This document shows, piece after piece, positions 50,088 through 58,483 of a stretch of DNA of 64,000 bases (within the stretch, counting starts at the first letter, position 1; every line of letters starts with the position of its first letter). The notes below the pieces were generated by a model that saw only the letters and a list, made by a program, of their open reading frames with translations, was not told where the DNA came from and did not search any database. The DNA is taken from contig NZ_PYOC01000001.1 of NCBI RefSeq assembly GCF_003026215.1, positions 1-64,000 of the forward strand, read 5' to 3'. This DNA comes from Photobacterium indicum. Its GTDB lineage: Bacteria; Pseudomonadota; Gammaproteobacteria; Enterobacterales; Vibrionaceae. The position numbers and the translations under genes were made by a program.

Positions 50088-51389
50088 ATGGAATGGCAAG
50101 TCATTCTTACTCTATTTGGTAGCTTTGCGGTTCTCTTAACGCTAGGGGTCCCGGTTTCATTTGCTATTGGTCTATCTTCTTTAGCAACCATTATGCTAAG
50201 CCTGCCACTTGAACCTGCAATTGCCGTAGTAGCACAGCGTATGGCGGCAGGCCTTGATAACTTTGCACTACTTGCGATCCCGTTCTTTATTTTGGCGGGT
50301 AATATTATGAACCAAGGCGGTATTGCGATTCGCCTTATTAATTTTGCAAAAGTATTAGGTGGGCGTTTACCTGGTTCTCTGGCGCATGTAAATATCATGG
50401 CAAATATGATGTTTGGTTCAATTTCAGGTTCAGCGGTTGCCTCTGCGGCGGCAGTTGGCGGCACGATGTCTCCTTTGCAAAAGAAAGATGGCTATGATGA
50501 GCACTTCTCTGCGGCGGTGAACATTACATCATGCCCTACTGGTTTATTGATTCCACCGAGTAATACCTTAATCGTGTTCTCGCTGGTTTCTGGTGGTACA
50601 TCGATTGCGGCACTATTTCTAGCGGGTTACATCCCTGGTCTGATTATGGGCTTAAGCTTAATGTGTGTTGCTGGCTTTATTGCCAAGCGCCGTGGCTACC
50701 CTGTCGCACCAAAACCAAGCCTAGCAGTAGTGTGGGATACATTATTAAAAGCACTGCCATCTCTAATGCTTATTGTCATTATTATGGGCGGTATCATTGG
50801 CGGTATCTTCACCGCAACAGAAGCATCGGCTATCGCAGTGGTATATACCTTTATACTGGCCGTAGTCGTTTACCGTGAAGTTAAAATAAAACAGCTTCCA
50901 GCAATCATCTTAGAATCTGCAGTAACAACTTCAATTGTTCTACTATTGGTGGGTGCATCAATGGGTATGTCATGGGCAATGGCTAACGCCGATATCCCTT
51001 ACATGATTGCCGACGCACTACTGGCTGTTTCTGAGAACCCACTCGTTGTCTTATTGATCATCAACCTTATTTTATTAATTGTTGGTATATTCATGGACAT
51101 GACACCAGCAGTACTGATCTTCACGCCTATCTTCTTGCCTATCGTATTGGATTTAGGTATCGATCCTGTGCACTTCGGTATCATGATGACGTTTAACCTT
51201 GCTATTGGTATTTGTACTCCACCTGTAGGCAGCGCGTTATTTATTGGTTGTTCGGTTGCAAAGGTATCGATTGATAAAATCATCAAACCATTATTACCTT
51301 TCTATGCTGCACTGGTTCTTGCACTAATGGCAGTCACCTTTATTCCACAGCTAAGCCTATTCCTACCTGGTCTAGTACTAGGTTACTAA
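50088..51389 (+). CDS. TRAP transporter large membrane subunit (DctM family)
   Basis: 433 aa with about 12 helices. It has the family landmarks AIPFFILAGNIMNQGGIAIRL, GSISGSAVASAAAVGGTM, IPPSNTLIVFS and GGIFTATEASAIAVVY. It is the ion-coupled (Na+) translocating subunit. The length is normal. An intercistronic hairpin (51427-51455) follows before uxuB. Confidence 0.93.
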   Translation: MEWQVILTLFGSFAVLLTLGVPVSFAIGLSSLATIMLSLPLEPAIAVVAQRMAAGLDNFALLAIPFFILAGNIMNQGGIAIRLINFAKVLGGRLPGSLAHVNIMANMMFGSISGSAVASAAAVGGTMSPLQKKDGYDEHFSAAVNITSCPTGLLIPPSNTLIVFSLVSGGTSIAALFLAGYIPGLIMGLSLMCVAGFIAKRRGYPVAPKPSLAVVWDTLLKALPSLMLIVIIMGGIIGGIFTATEASAIAVVYTFILAVVVYREVKIKQLPAIILESAVTTSIVLLLVGASMGMSWAMANADIPYMIADALLAVSENPLVVLLIINLILLIVGIFMDMTPAVLIFTPIFLPIVLDLGIDPVHFGIMMTFNLAIGICTPPVGSALFIGCSVAKVSIDKIIKPLLPFYAALVLALMAVTFIPQLSLFLPGLVLGY

Positions 51390-51426
51390 GCCACTATCAA
51401 CACAATTACACGTCCCGATTAATACA

Positions 51427-51455
51427 TTTCTCGCCGGTAATATACCGGTGAGAAA
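51427..51455 (+). promoter_or_regulatory. Intercistronic hairpin between dctM and uxuB
   Basis: TTTCTCGCCGGTA and TACCGGTGAGAAA form a 13-bp stem with one G-U pair and a 3-nt loop, with no T run. It is likely an RNA-processing or stability element that separates transporter from enzyme messages. Confidence 0.6.
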
Positions 51456-51471
51456 ATAAAGGAAGCACAAC

Positions 51472-52935
51472 ATGTCAAATATTGCTAATACTGAAATCAA
51501 TGCTCACGTCATCCGCCCTAATTACGATAGAACAGCCCTTAAGAGCCGTATCGTTCATTTAGGTTTTGGTGCTTTCCACCGGGCTCACCAAGCGTTATTT
51601 ACCAGTGAAATGCTAGAAAAGACCGATAGTGACTGGGGCATTTGCGAGATTAACTTGTTCGGCGGTGAAGAGCTTATCAAACAACTGCGCGAACAAAACC
51701 ACCTATACACTGTGGCAGAAAAAGGCGCCGATGCGACAACAGTGAAAATGGTCGGTTCTGTTACTGAGTCTCTGCACCCTGTGCTTGATGGTCAGCGTGC
51801 GGTACTAGAAAAGATGGCAGAAGAACAGGTTGCCATTGTATCGATGACGATTACAGAAAAAGGCTATTGTGCTGACCCAGCCACTGGCCGATTAGACAAA
51901 AATAATACTCTAGTTAAAGCTGATTTAGCTAACCCAAGCGAGCCAAATTCTGCCATTGGTTACATTGTTGAAGCTTTGCGCATCCGCCGCGAACTAAACA
52001 TCAAACCCTTCACCGTGATGTCTTGCGACAACGTGCAAGAAAACGGTCATGTTGCCCGCGCGGCAGTACTCGATTTTGCAATGCTAGTAGATAAAGACCT
52101 TGCTGGTTGGATTGAAGCTAACGTGACTTTCCCATGCACCATGGTCGATCGCATAGTGCCAGCAGCAACCGCTGAAACACTAGCAGAAATCACAACCTTA
52201 GTCGGTGTTGAAGACCCATGTGGTATCGCTTGTGAACCATTCAGACAGTGGGTTATTGAAGATAACTTCGTTAATGGCCGCCCTGAATGGAACGTCGTGG
52301 GTGCTGAATTTGTTGCTGATGTTGTACCTTTCGAAGAAATGAAGCTGCGTATGCTCAATGGTAGCCACTCTTTCTTGGCATACCTTGGCTATTTGGGAGG
52401 CTACGCGCACATCTCTGACACCATGACTAATGAAAGCTACCGCAAAGCAGCTTTCGACATGATGATGAAAGCACAAGCCCCAACGCTCAACATGCCTGAA
52501 GGCACAGATTTAGAAGGTTACGCAAACCTACTTATCAACCGCTTTACCAACCCAAGCCTGAAGCACCAAACATGGCAGATCGCGATGGATGGTAGTCAAA
52601 AAATCCCTCAGCGTATGGGTGGTTCACTACGCTTCCATTTAGAAAAAGGCACTGACTACAAATGGCTGGCAATGGGTATTGCGGGTTGGATGATGTACAT
52701 CAGCGGCTCTGACGAAAAAGCGAACCCTATTGATGTTCGCGATCCAATGATTAACCTGTTTAAAGAAATCTACCAACAGCATGGTATTAATGCTTCTGTA
52801 GTTAAAGCTCTTTTGGGCATTGAAGCAATCTTCGGTACCGATCTGATTAAGAACGAAGAATTTGTTACTGCTGTAACCAATGCTTATCAACGCATCCTTA
52901 CTGACGGCGCGCGTGCTGCGGTTGCATCACTTTAA
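51472..52935 (+). CDS. uxuB: Fructuronate reductase UxuB (mannitol dehydrogenase family)
   Basis: NADH-dependent reduction of D-fructuronate to D-mannonate. 487 aa, the usual length of polyol-specific long-chain dehydrogenases. The N-terminal Rossmann opening is IVHLGFGAFHRAHQALF, and the catalytic-domain motif MLNGSHSFLAYLGYLGG carries the conserved Asn and His. It may resemble mannitol dehydrogenase or tagaturonate reductase, but UxaC and UxuA in the same block point to fructuronate. Confidence 0.91.
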   Translation: MSNIANTEINAHVIRPNYDRTALKSRIVHLGFGAFHRAHQALFTSEMLEKTDSDWGICEINLFGGEELIKQLREQNHLYTVAEKGADATTVKMVGSVTESLHPVLDGQRAVLEKMAEEQVAIVSMTITEKGYCADPATGRLDKNNTLVKADLANPSEPNSAIGYIVEALRIRRELNIKPFTVMSCDNVQENGHVARAAVLDFAMLVDKDLAGWIEANVTFPCTMVDRIVPAATAETLAEITTLVGVEDPCGIACEPFRQWVIEDNFVNGRPEWNVVGAEFVADVVPFEEMKLRMLNGSHSFLAYLGYLGGYAHISDTMTNESYRKAAFDMMMKAQAPTLNMPEGTDLEGYANLLINRFTNPSLKHQTWQIAMDGSQKIPQRMGGSLRFHLEKGTDYKWLAMGIAGWMMYISGSDEKANPIDVRDPMINLFKEIYQQHGINASVVKALLGIEAIFGTDLIKNEEFVTAVTNAYQRILTDGARAAVASL

Positions 52936-52944
52936 TTAATTCCA

Positions 52945-52975
52945 ATCCCTTCGAATGAACACCTTTCGAGGGGAT
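52945..52975 (+). promoter_or_regulatory. Intercistronic hairpin between uxuB and uxaC
   Basis: ATCCCTTCGAA and TTCGAGGGGAT form an 11-bp stem with one G-U pair and a 9-nt loop, ending 7 bp before the uxaC ribosome-binding site. Confidence 0.6.
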
Positions 52976-52992
52976 ACTTTTTGGAGCCATCT

Positions 52993-54417
52993 ATGAAAGC
53001 TTTTCTATGTGAAGATTTTCTTCTAACTAATGAGGTTGCACGCCGTTTATATCACGACTTCGCGAAAGACATGCCTATCTATGATTACCATTGCCATTTA
53101 AATGCGCAAGAAGTCGCAGATAACCGTCGATTCGATAACCTTGGTCAAATGTGGCTAGAAGGCGATCACTACAAATGGCGCAGTATGCGAGCTGCGGGCA
53201 TTAGCGAGTCGCTCATCACGGGTAAAGAAACGTCCGATTTTGAAAAATACATGGCATGGGCAAAAACAGTTCCTCAGACACTGGGCAACCCTCTCTACCA
53301 TTGGACTCACCTAGAACTACGCCGCCCATTTGGTATCACAGGCAAACTATTCAGCCCCGAAACAGCTGAAGAAATCTGGCACGAATGTAACGACATGCTA
53401 GCAAGCCCAGAATTTTCTGCTCGCGGTATCATGAAGCAAATGAACGTGGTCATGGCGGGCACTACCGATGATCCAATTCACACGCTAGAGCACCACAAAG
53501 CCATTGCTGAAGATGAGACTTGTGATATCGAAGTGGCACCAAGCTGGCGCCCTGATCGTGCCTTCAAAATCGAGCTAGACGGCTTTACTGAATACATGCA
53601 ACTTTTAGGTGAAGTCGCAGATGTGGAGATTATCCGTTTCGCAGATTTACTCACAGCATTAGATCGTCGCCTTGAGCATTTTGCAGCGCATGGCTGCCGT
53701 GCCGCTGACCACGGCATTGAGATCGTTCGCTACGGCAGAGTACCAGCAGAATCTGTATTGGATACCATGCTAGCACGACGTCTTAATAACGAAATGCTGA
53801 CTGAACAAGAAGTCGACCAATTCAGCACAGCTGTTCAAGTGTGGCTAGGAACTCAATATGCGAAGCGTGGCTGGGTAATGCAGCTTCATATTGGCGCACA
53901 ACGCAATAACAGCACCCGCATGTTCAAGCTCTTAGGCGCCGACAGCGGTTTTGACTCTGTAGGTGACCGTCCGTTTGCATTGGAATTGGCCTCGCTACTT
54001 AATGCCATGGACATCACAAATGAGCTACCAAAAACCATTCTTTATTGCCTGAACCCTCGCGATAACGAAATGATGGCGACAATGATTGGTAACTTCCAAG
54101 GTGGCGGCATTGCTGGCAAAGTACAATTTGGTTCGGGTTGGTGGTTCAACGATCAAAAAGACGGCATGCAACGCCAGATGGAACAGCTGTCTCAATTGGG
54201 TCTGTTAAGCCAGTTTGTGGGTATGCTAACGGATTCTCGTAGTTTCCTATCATATACCCGTCATGAATATTTCCGTCGTATTCTGTGCAACATGATTGGT
54301 CAGTGGGTACAAAATGGCGAAGCACCTCACGACATGGCAATGTTAGGCAAGCTTGTTCAAGATATCGCTTTCAACAACGCAAAAAATTACTTCAAATTAC
54401 CTGGAGAGTTTGCATGA
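52993..54417 (+). CDS. uxaC: Glucuronate isomerase UxaC
   Basis: Isomerises D-glucuronate to D-fructuronate (and galacturonate to tagaturonate), the entry step of the pathway. Start chosen at [20 protein letters not shown] (474 aa) with GGAG 6 bp upstream. The amidohydrolase-like metal motif HCHL lies in [18 protein letters not shown], and [10 protein letters not shown] is a UxaC landmark. The length is normal. It ends in an ATGA overlap with kdgK. Confidence 0.94.
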   Translation: MKAFLCEDFLLTNEVARRLYHDFAKDMPIYDYHCHLNAQEVADNRRFDNLGQMWLEGDHYKWRSMRAAGISESLITGKETSDFEKYMAWAKTVPQTLGNPLYHWTHLELRRPFGITGKLFSPETAEEIWHECNDMLASPEFSARGIMKQMNVVMAGTTDDPIHTLEHHKAIAEDETCDIEVAPSWRPDRAFKIELDGFTEYMQLLGEVADVEIIRFADLLTALDRRLEHFAAHGCRAADHGIEIVRYGRVPAESVLDTMLARRLNNEMLTEQEVDQFSTAVQVWLGTQYAKRGWVMQLHIGAQRNNSTRMFKLLGADSGFDSVGDRPFALELASLLNAMDITNELPKTILYCLNPRDNEMMATMIGNFQGGGIAGKVQFGSGWWFNDQKDGMQRQMEQLSQLGLLSQFVGMLTDSRSFLSYTRHEYFRRILCNMIGQWVQNGEAPHDMAMLGKLVQDIAFNNAKNYFKLPGEFA

Positions 54418-55385
54418 AACGCATCGCAATTATCGGCGAATGCATGATCGAGCTCAATGGCGCCCCTTTTGGCATCATGCAGCAAGCCTATGGCGGCGAT
54501 TCGCTGAATACTGCGGTATATATGGCACGTACCGCAGGGCAATCTGTCGAAATTGATTACATCAGCGCACTAGGTATCGATGCTATCAGTGACGGTATGC
54601 TTTCTCGCTGGCAACAAGAAGGGATCAATACCGAACACGTGTTACGTGATAAAACACGTCAGCCGGGTTTATATTTGATCCAACTTGATGAGCAAGGTGA
54701 ACGTACATTCCTGTATTGGCGTAACCAATCGGCGGCACGCTATCTTGTTCGTCACCCTGATTTTTCGCAAGTAGAAAACCATTTGCAAACCGTTGATATG
54801 GTCTACGTCAGCGGTATTAGCTTAGCGATTTTACCCGCGGAAGATCGTCAACAATTAGTCACATTGCTTGGACAACTGTCTAGCAATGGCGTTGAGATTG
54901 CTTTTGATTCCAACTATCGCCCAGCGTTGTGGGAAAATGCCGATGAAGCGCGTAAGTGCTACAAGCAAATATTGTCGTTTACCAACCTTGCGTTAGTGAC
55001 TGACGACGACGAAGAAACCTTGTGGGGAGATACTTCATCGCAAGTAACATTGGATCGTTTACAGAGCGCTGGCGTGAAAAAAGTCGTGCTTAAAATGGGG
55101 TCTAAAGGCTGCTTATATACTGATTACACTACCGATAAACCAGAACTTATTAGTACAACACCAGTAGAAACTGTTATTGATACTACATCGGCTGGTGATT
55201 CATTTAATGCCGGTTTTTTATCGGGTTACCTTACCGATAAAACGCCACGAGAAGCGGCGCTTCAGGGTCATCAGTTAGCCGGTACGGTGATCCAGCACAA
55301 AGGGGCGATTATCCCATGCTATGCCACCGAAGCGATGGATTTTAATATCCACTCGACCGTATCAACCATAACAACAAAATTATAA
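54414..55385 (+). CDS. kdgK: 2-dehydro-3-deoxygluconokinase KdgK
   Basis: A PfkB-family sugar kinase phosphorylating KDG to KDPG with ATP. Start at [20 protein letters not shown] (323 aa), overlapping the uxaC stop by 4 bp; the longer frame is an artefact inside uxaC. The first PfkB motif is [14 protein letters not shown]. The second, [18 protein letters not shown], carries the catalytic Asp in the anion hole GAGD-like SAGD. It is translationally coupled to uxaC and followed by eda 13 bp later. Confidence 0.93.
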   Translation: MKRIAIIGECMIELNGAPFGIMQQAYGGDSLNTAVYMARTAGQSVEIDYISALGIDAISDGMLSRWQQEGINTEHVLRDKTRQPGLYLIQLDEQGERTFLYWRNQSAARYLVRHPDFSQVENHLQTVDMVYVSGISLAILPAEDRQQLVTLLGQLSSNGVEIAFDSNYRPALWENADEARKCYKQILSFTNLALVTDDDEETLWGDTSSQVTLDRLQSAGVKKVVLKMGSKGCLYTDYTTDKPELISTTPVETVIDTTSAGDSFNAGFLSGYLTDKTPREAALQGHQLAGTVIQHKGAIIPCYATEAMDFNIHSTVSTITTKL

Positions 55386-55398
55386 AGGAAGTCAGACA

Positions 55399-56025
55399 AT
55401 GAGCACCATTGCACAACAACTAGCCGAAATTAAAGTTATTCCAGTTATCGCTATCGACCGCGCTGAAGACATTATCCCTCTGGGCAAAGCATTGGCTGAA
55501 AATGGCCTACCTGCCGCTGAGATCACTTTCCGCTCAGATGCAGCAGTAGAGGCAATTCGTCTACTTCGCGAAGCCCAGCCAGATATGCTAATCGGTGCCG
55601 GTACGGTACTTAACCGCGAACAAGCACTGGCAGCGAAAGAAGCGGGCGCAACATTTGTTGTCTCTCCTGGCTTAAACCCAACAACCGTTAAAGCGTGTCA
55701 GGAAATTGGCATCGATATCGTTCCTGGTGTTAACAACCCAAGTGCAGTTGAAGCCGCGTTAGAACTTGGTCTAACCACATTAAAGTTCTTCCCTGCTGAA
55801 GCATCTGGTGGCATTAATATGCTGAAATCTCTACTTGCACCGTATACTCAAATTCAGCTAATGCCGACAGGTGGCATCAACATTAATAATGTAAAAGACT
55901 ACCTCGCCATTGACCGAGTTTACGCATGTGGTGGTACTTGGATGGTCGATAAGACGATGATCAACGAAGGCCGTTGGGATGAAATTGGTCGTTTAGCGCG
56001 TGAAGCTGCCGACTTAGTGAAATAA
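55399..56025 (+). CDS. eda: KDPG aldolase (2-dehydro-3-deoxyphosphogluconate aldolase) Eda
   Basis: Cleaves KDPG to pyruvate and glyceraldehyde-3-phosphate, the last step of the pathway. 208 aa, normal length. The Schiff-base lysine is in TLKFFPAEASGG (about residue 132), and the catalytic Glu in PAAEITFRSDAA. GAGTVLN and MPTGGIN are further family motifs. It lies 13 bp after kdgK and is followed by a terminator. Confidence 0.95.
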   Translation: MSTIAQQLAEIKVIPVIAIDRAEDIIPLGKALAENGLPAAEITFRSDAAVEAIRLLREAQPDMLIGAGTVLNREQALAAKEAGATFVVSPGLNPTTVKACQEIGIDIVPGVNNPSAVEAALELGLTTLKFFPAEASGGINMLKSLLAPYTQIQLMPTGGININNVKDYLAIDRVYACGGTWMVDKTMINEGRWDEIGRLAREAADLVK

Positions 56026-56050
56026 TTGATATAACAGTTTTATAATATTA

Positions 56051-56075
56051 AGGCTTCCATCTGGAGGCCTTTCTT
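56051..56075 (+). terminator. Terminator after eda
   Basis: AGGCTTCC and GGAGGCCT pair over 8 bp with a 4-nt loop, then TTTCTTTT. It separates the catabolic operon from the racemase-like/ygjV pair. Confidence 0.75.
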
Positions 56076-56136
56076 TTACTGAAAATACGCGATACCAATA
56101 GATGACTTAAACTTAGTTATAAAGGGAACTTCACCA

Positions 56137-56829
56137 ATGAATATCTGCTTTCTTTATACCCTAAAAGCCAATGAAGCGCTCTTTAAGCCATATATCGATA
56201 AATACCTTAAAGAACCTTCGGTTACGATTTCACATCATACTAATGAACGTTTATTACAAAACGCTATGGAAGAGGGCCTAACCGAACAAGTAACCAATGA
56301 CGTACAACAAACCATCACAGAAATTGCAGAGAGTAATGTGGATATCATTATTTGTACCTGTTCTACTATTGGTGATTTAGCTGAAAAAACGCCTAATATT
56401 TCGGCAACGGTTATTCGTGTCGATCGCCCAATGGCAGAAGCCGCTATTCAACATGACAATATATTGGTACTTGCAGCACTTTCTAGCACATTGGCACCTA
56501 CCGTTGAATTATTGCATTCCGTTAATACCGAAGGGGAAACAAGCAAACATCTAGATCAACCAACAGCTCAACGAAAAAAGCAGCCATTCATCCAAACGGA
56601 ATTAGTACCTAAAGCCTGGCCCTATTATTTCGCTGGAAATACAGAAATGTATGCCAGAACAATCGCAGCACATATTAATGCAGTAAAGACCAAACCAACT
56701 ATTATTGTATTAGCGCAAGCATCTATGGCACCTGCAACACAGTATTGTAATGAAAGCAGCTTTGAAATATTAACGAGCCCAGAGCTGTGCCTTCGTTACC
56801 TTGCAGAGGCTGTAAAGCCACATGCCTGA
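56137..56829 (+). CDS. Aspartate/glutamate racemase-superfamily-like protein
   Basis: 230 aa, cytoplasmic. The pattern of alternating strands and helices, with VDIIICTCSTIGDLAEKTP (Cys73 and Cys75) followed by VIRVDRPMAEAAI, resembles the Asp/Glu/hydantoin racemase superfamily. These enzymes normally use one Cys in each half. In the second half the expected region reads LAQASMAPATQ, with no Cys at the catalytic place, so two-base racemisation is doubtful. The stop overlaps the ygjV start by 8 bp. Function in hexuronate use is unknown. Confidence 0.65.
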   Translation: MNICFLYTLKANEALFKPYIDKYLKEPSVTISHHTNERLLQNAMEEGLTEQVTNDVQQTITEIAESNVDIIICTCSTIGDLAEKTPNISATVIRVDRPMAEAAIQHDNILVLAALSSTLAPTVELLHSVNTEGETSKHLDQPTAQRKKQPFIQTELVPKAWPYYFAGNTEMYARTIAAHINAVKTKPTIIVLAQASMAPATQYCNESSFEILTSPELCLRYLAEAVKPHA

Positions 56830-57328
56830 ATTAGATTTTCCACAAACTATTGGTATAGTTGCATTTTTAATCGGCGCGACAGCATTTTTGCATCAAGATG
56901 GACATAAGTTTCGGCTTCATCTAACCGTATTTCAAATTGTTCTTTGCTCTCACTTCATTTTAATGGGTGCGGTTACTGCCGCCGTAGGCTGTGGAATCAG
57001 CGCGCTACGCAGTTATGCCTCCACCCGAACGCAATCCAGCCTCGTAATGTGGTTTTTTATTGGATTATTATGGGTAATGGGATTACTCAATGTTGAACAT
57101 AGCTATGAAATTTTGACTATATTTGGGGCGTCAGTTGCTACTTGGGGCTTATTTAAAGTCCGAGGTATTCATATGCGCTTATTAATTCTATTTAATTCAT
57201 TTTGTTGGTTAACAAATAATTTATTATTAGGTTCAATTGGCGGCACAATGATGGAAGCAACGTTTATTATCGTGAACGCAGTGACTATCTATAAAATGTA
57301 TCGTAATTCCAAACAACTCACTGTCTAG
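56822..57328 (+). CDS. ygjV: YgjV-family inner-membrane protein
   Basis: 168 aa with about five or six membrane helices, matching the YgjV (Imp-YgjV) family in length and pattern (IVAFLIGATAFLHQDGHKFR, HFILMGAVTAAVGCGISALR). In E. coli ygjV also lies beside the hexuronate genes uxaCA, so the linkage here is a second, differently arranged case. The start overlaps the racemase-like gene by 8 bp. The role is unknown; transport or tolerance linked to hexuronates is a reasonable guess. Confidence 0.8.
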   Translation: MPELDFPQTIGIVAFLIGATAFLHQDGHKFRLHLTVFQIVLCSHFILMGAVTAAVGCGISALRSYASTRTQSSLVMWFFIGLLWVMGLLNVEHSYEILTIFGASVATWGLFKVRGIHMRLLILFNSFCWLTNNLLLGSIGGTMMEATFIIVNAVTIYKMYRNSKQLTV

Positions 57329-57358
57329 TGAGTTATACCCAAGTTACCTAAAATAATT

Positions 57359-57398
57359 ATCCCCATAATATAACACCATCATTGATGGGGATGTTTTT
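57359..57398 (+). terminator. Terminator of the racemase-like/ygjV pair
   Basis: ATCCCCAT (57359-57366) pairs with ATGGGGAT (57385-57392), followed by GTTTTTATT. Confidence 0.72.
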
Positions 57399-57420
57399 AT
57401 TAAAAATAATATCACACTGA

Positions 57421-57801
57421 CTATATAGCAACTAACAAACCATGTTCTTGTTTCATTTCTGGTATAAATGCCAATTTATCTGCCGACATTTTTAATCCAC
57501 TCGGCATCTGAATATGATTAACAGTCCAAACAACGCAACCTTGCGGTAAGTTAAGTAAGCTTCTTACTTGAGAATACAGTTTTCCATCATTGAATTCATC
57601 CGATATTGGTGATGCTTTCCCCTGCCATGCTCCCATTACTTGCTGCTGATTAACAGGTAAGTCTAAATACAATATTTCAGGTTCAACATCTTTAATCACT
57701 TTTAAACATAAGCGAGTACCATCACTTTCGCACTCTTCAACCCATAGGCGATGAGGAATATTATTATCATTCCAAGTAAGTTCATTAATATACTGATTCA
57801 T
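57421..57801 (-). CDS. Unknown 126-aa protein of the hexuronate block
   Basis: A cytoplasmic protein with no signal peptide or membrane segment and no domain I recognise. It begins MNQYINELTWNDNNIPHRLW and contains acidic beta-rich stretches. It starts 9 bp after the YhcH-family gene on the same strand, so the two are co-transcribed, behind a UxuR-type operator at 58373. It may be a sugar-mutarotase-like accessory or a small binding protein, but nothing in the sequence proves this. Confidence 0.65.
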   Translation of the reverse strand: MNQYINELTWNDNNIPHRLWVEECESDGTRLCLKVIKDVEPEILYLDLPVNQQQVMGAWQGKASPISDEFNDGKLYSQVRSLLNLPQGCVVWTVNHIQMPSGLKMSADKLAFIPEMKQEHGLLVAI

Positions 57802-57810
57802 GTTGATACC

Positions 57811-58293
57811 CTAGTTAACTAACATTCTATCGATTTTAATAACGACTTTTTTAACAGGAGCAGGGACATTAACCGCAATCAATGGGCGGTGAGGCTGTTC
57901 TGCAGTGAAAACAATAAAATCACCAGACTGTAGCGTTACAAATTGTTCATTAATAATATCTTCACTAAAGGCAATATCTTTTTGTTCAAACAAGTCTTCA
58001 TCTAGCGATAAGAATGGCTGTTCGCTATAACCAAAGGTTTCTTCACCTTCTAATACTATTTGCACATCAATATACTTTTGGTGACATTCAGAGCGCCTTT
58101 TTTCTAATAGTTCTGTATGGTCATTAACAATAAAGAAAAATGCTTTATCTTCCAGCAATGGATAAGTGCCCACCTCTGCATTGTGGTCTAAAATGTTTTT
58201 TACGCTATTGATACATTCCAATATTTTTTCAGGTAAACCTGAAACTGAATGTAACTGATTTAAATTACCTTTAAACAAAAGAACCTCTATCAA
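57811..58293 (-). CDS. YhcH/YjgK/YiaL family protein
   Basis: 160 aa of the DUF386 (YhcH) family, a cupin-like beta fold. The metal-binding region is visible as HQKYIDVQIVLEGEETFGYS (His and Glu) and DFIVFTAEQPHRPLIAV (His). Members occur in sialic acid, xylose/ascorbate and uronate loci and are thought to act on sugar anomers or related small molecules. It is first in a two-gene unit with the 126-aa unknown, 80 bp downstream of an operator. Confidence 0.85.
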   Translation of the reverse strand: MIEVLLFKGNLNQLHSVSGLPEKILECINSVKNILDHNAEVGTYPLLEDKAFFFIVNDHTELLEKRRSECHQKYIDVQIVLEGEETFGYSEQPFLSLDEDLFEQKDIAFSEDIINEQFVTLQSGDFIVFTAEQPHRPLIAVNVPAPVKKVVIKIDRMLVN

Positions 58294-58372
58294 TCTAAAT
58301 GATTTAAAAATTAAAGTATTACCAAAAGTATGTTCACGAATGGAATATAAACATTATATACCACAACAATCA

Positions 58373-58386
58373 ATTGGTTGACCAGT
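58373..58386. promoter_or_regulatory. UxuR-type operator upstream of the YhcH-family gene
   Basis: ATTGGTTGACCAGT, one mismatch to the palindrome, 80 bp before the start codon. Confidence 0.68.
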
Positions 58387-58429
58387 TAGTCGTGTTTTAT
58401 TGATCTTGATCCGTATTCATATATAAAAA

Positions 58430-58451
58430 ATGCCAGATAGTTATCTGGCAT
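58430..58451 (-). terminator. Terminator of the GH3 gene
   Basis: ATGCCAGATA and TATCTGGCAT form a perfect 10-bp stem with a 2-nt minimum loop, followed on the minus strand by a T run. Confidence 0.85.
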
Positions 58452-58483
58452 TTTATCTCGCTGAAATCACTAAACTCATTTAT

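Noticed and set aside
57331..57350. GTTATACCCAAGTTACCT resembling a widespread Vibrio/enterobacterial intergenic repeat
   Set aside because: Only one fragment without its inverted partner, so not called as a repeat.
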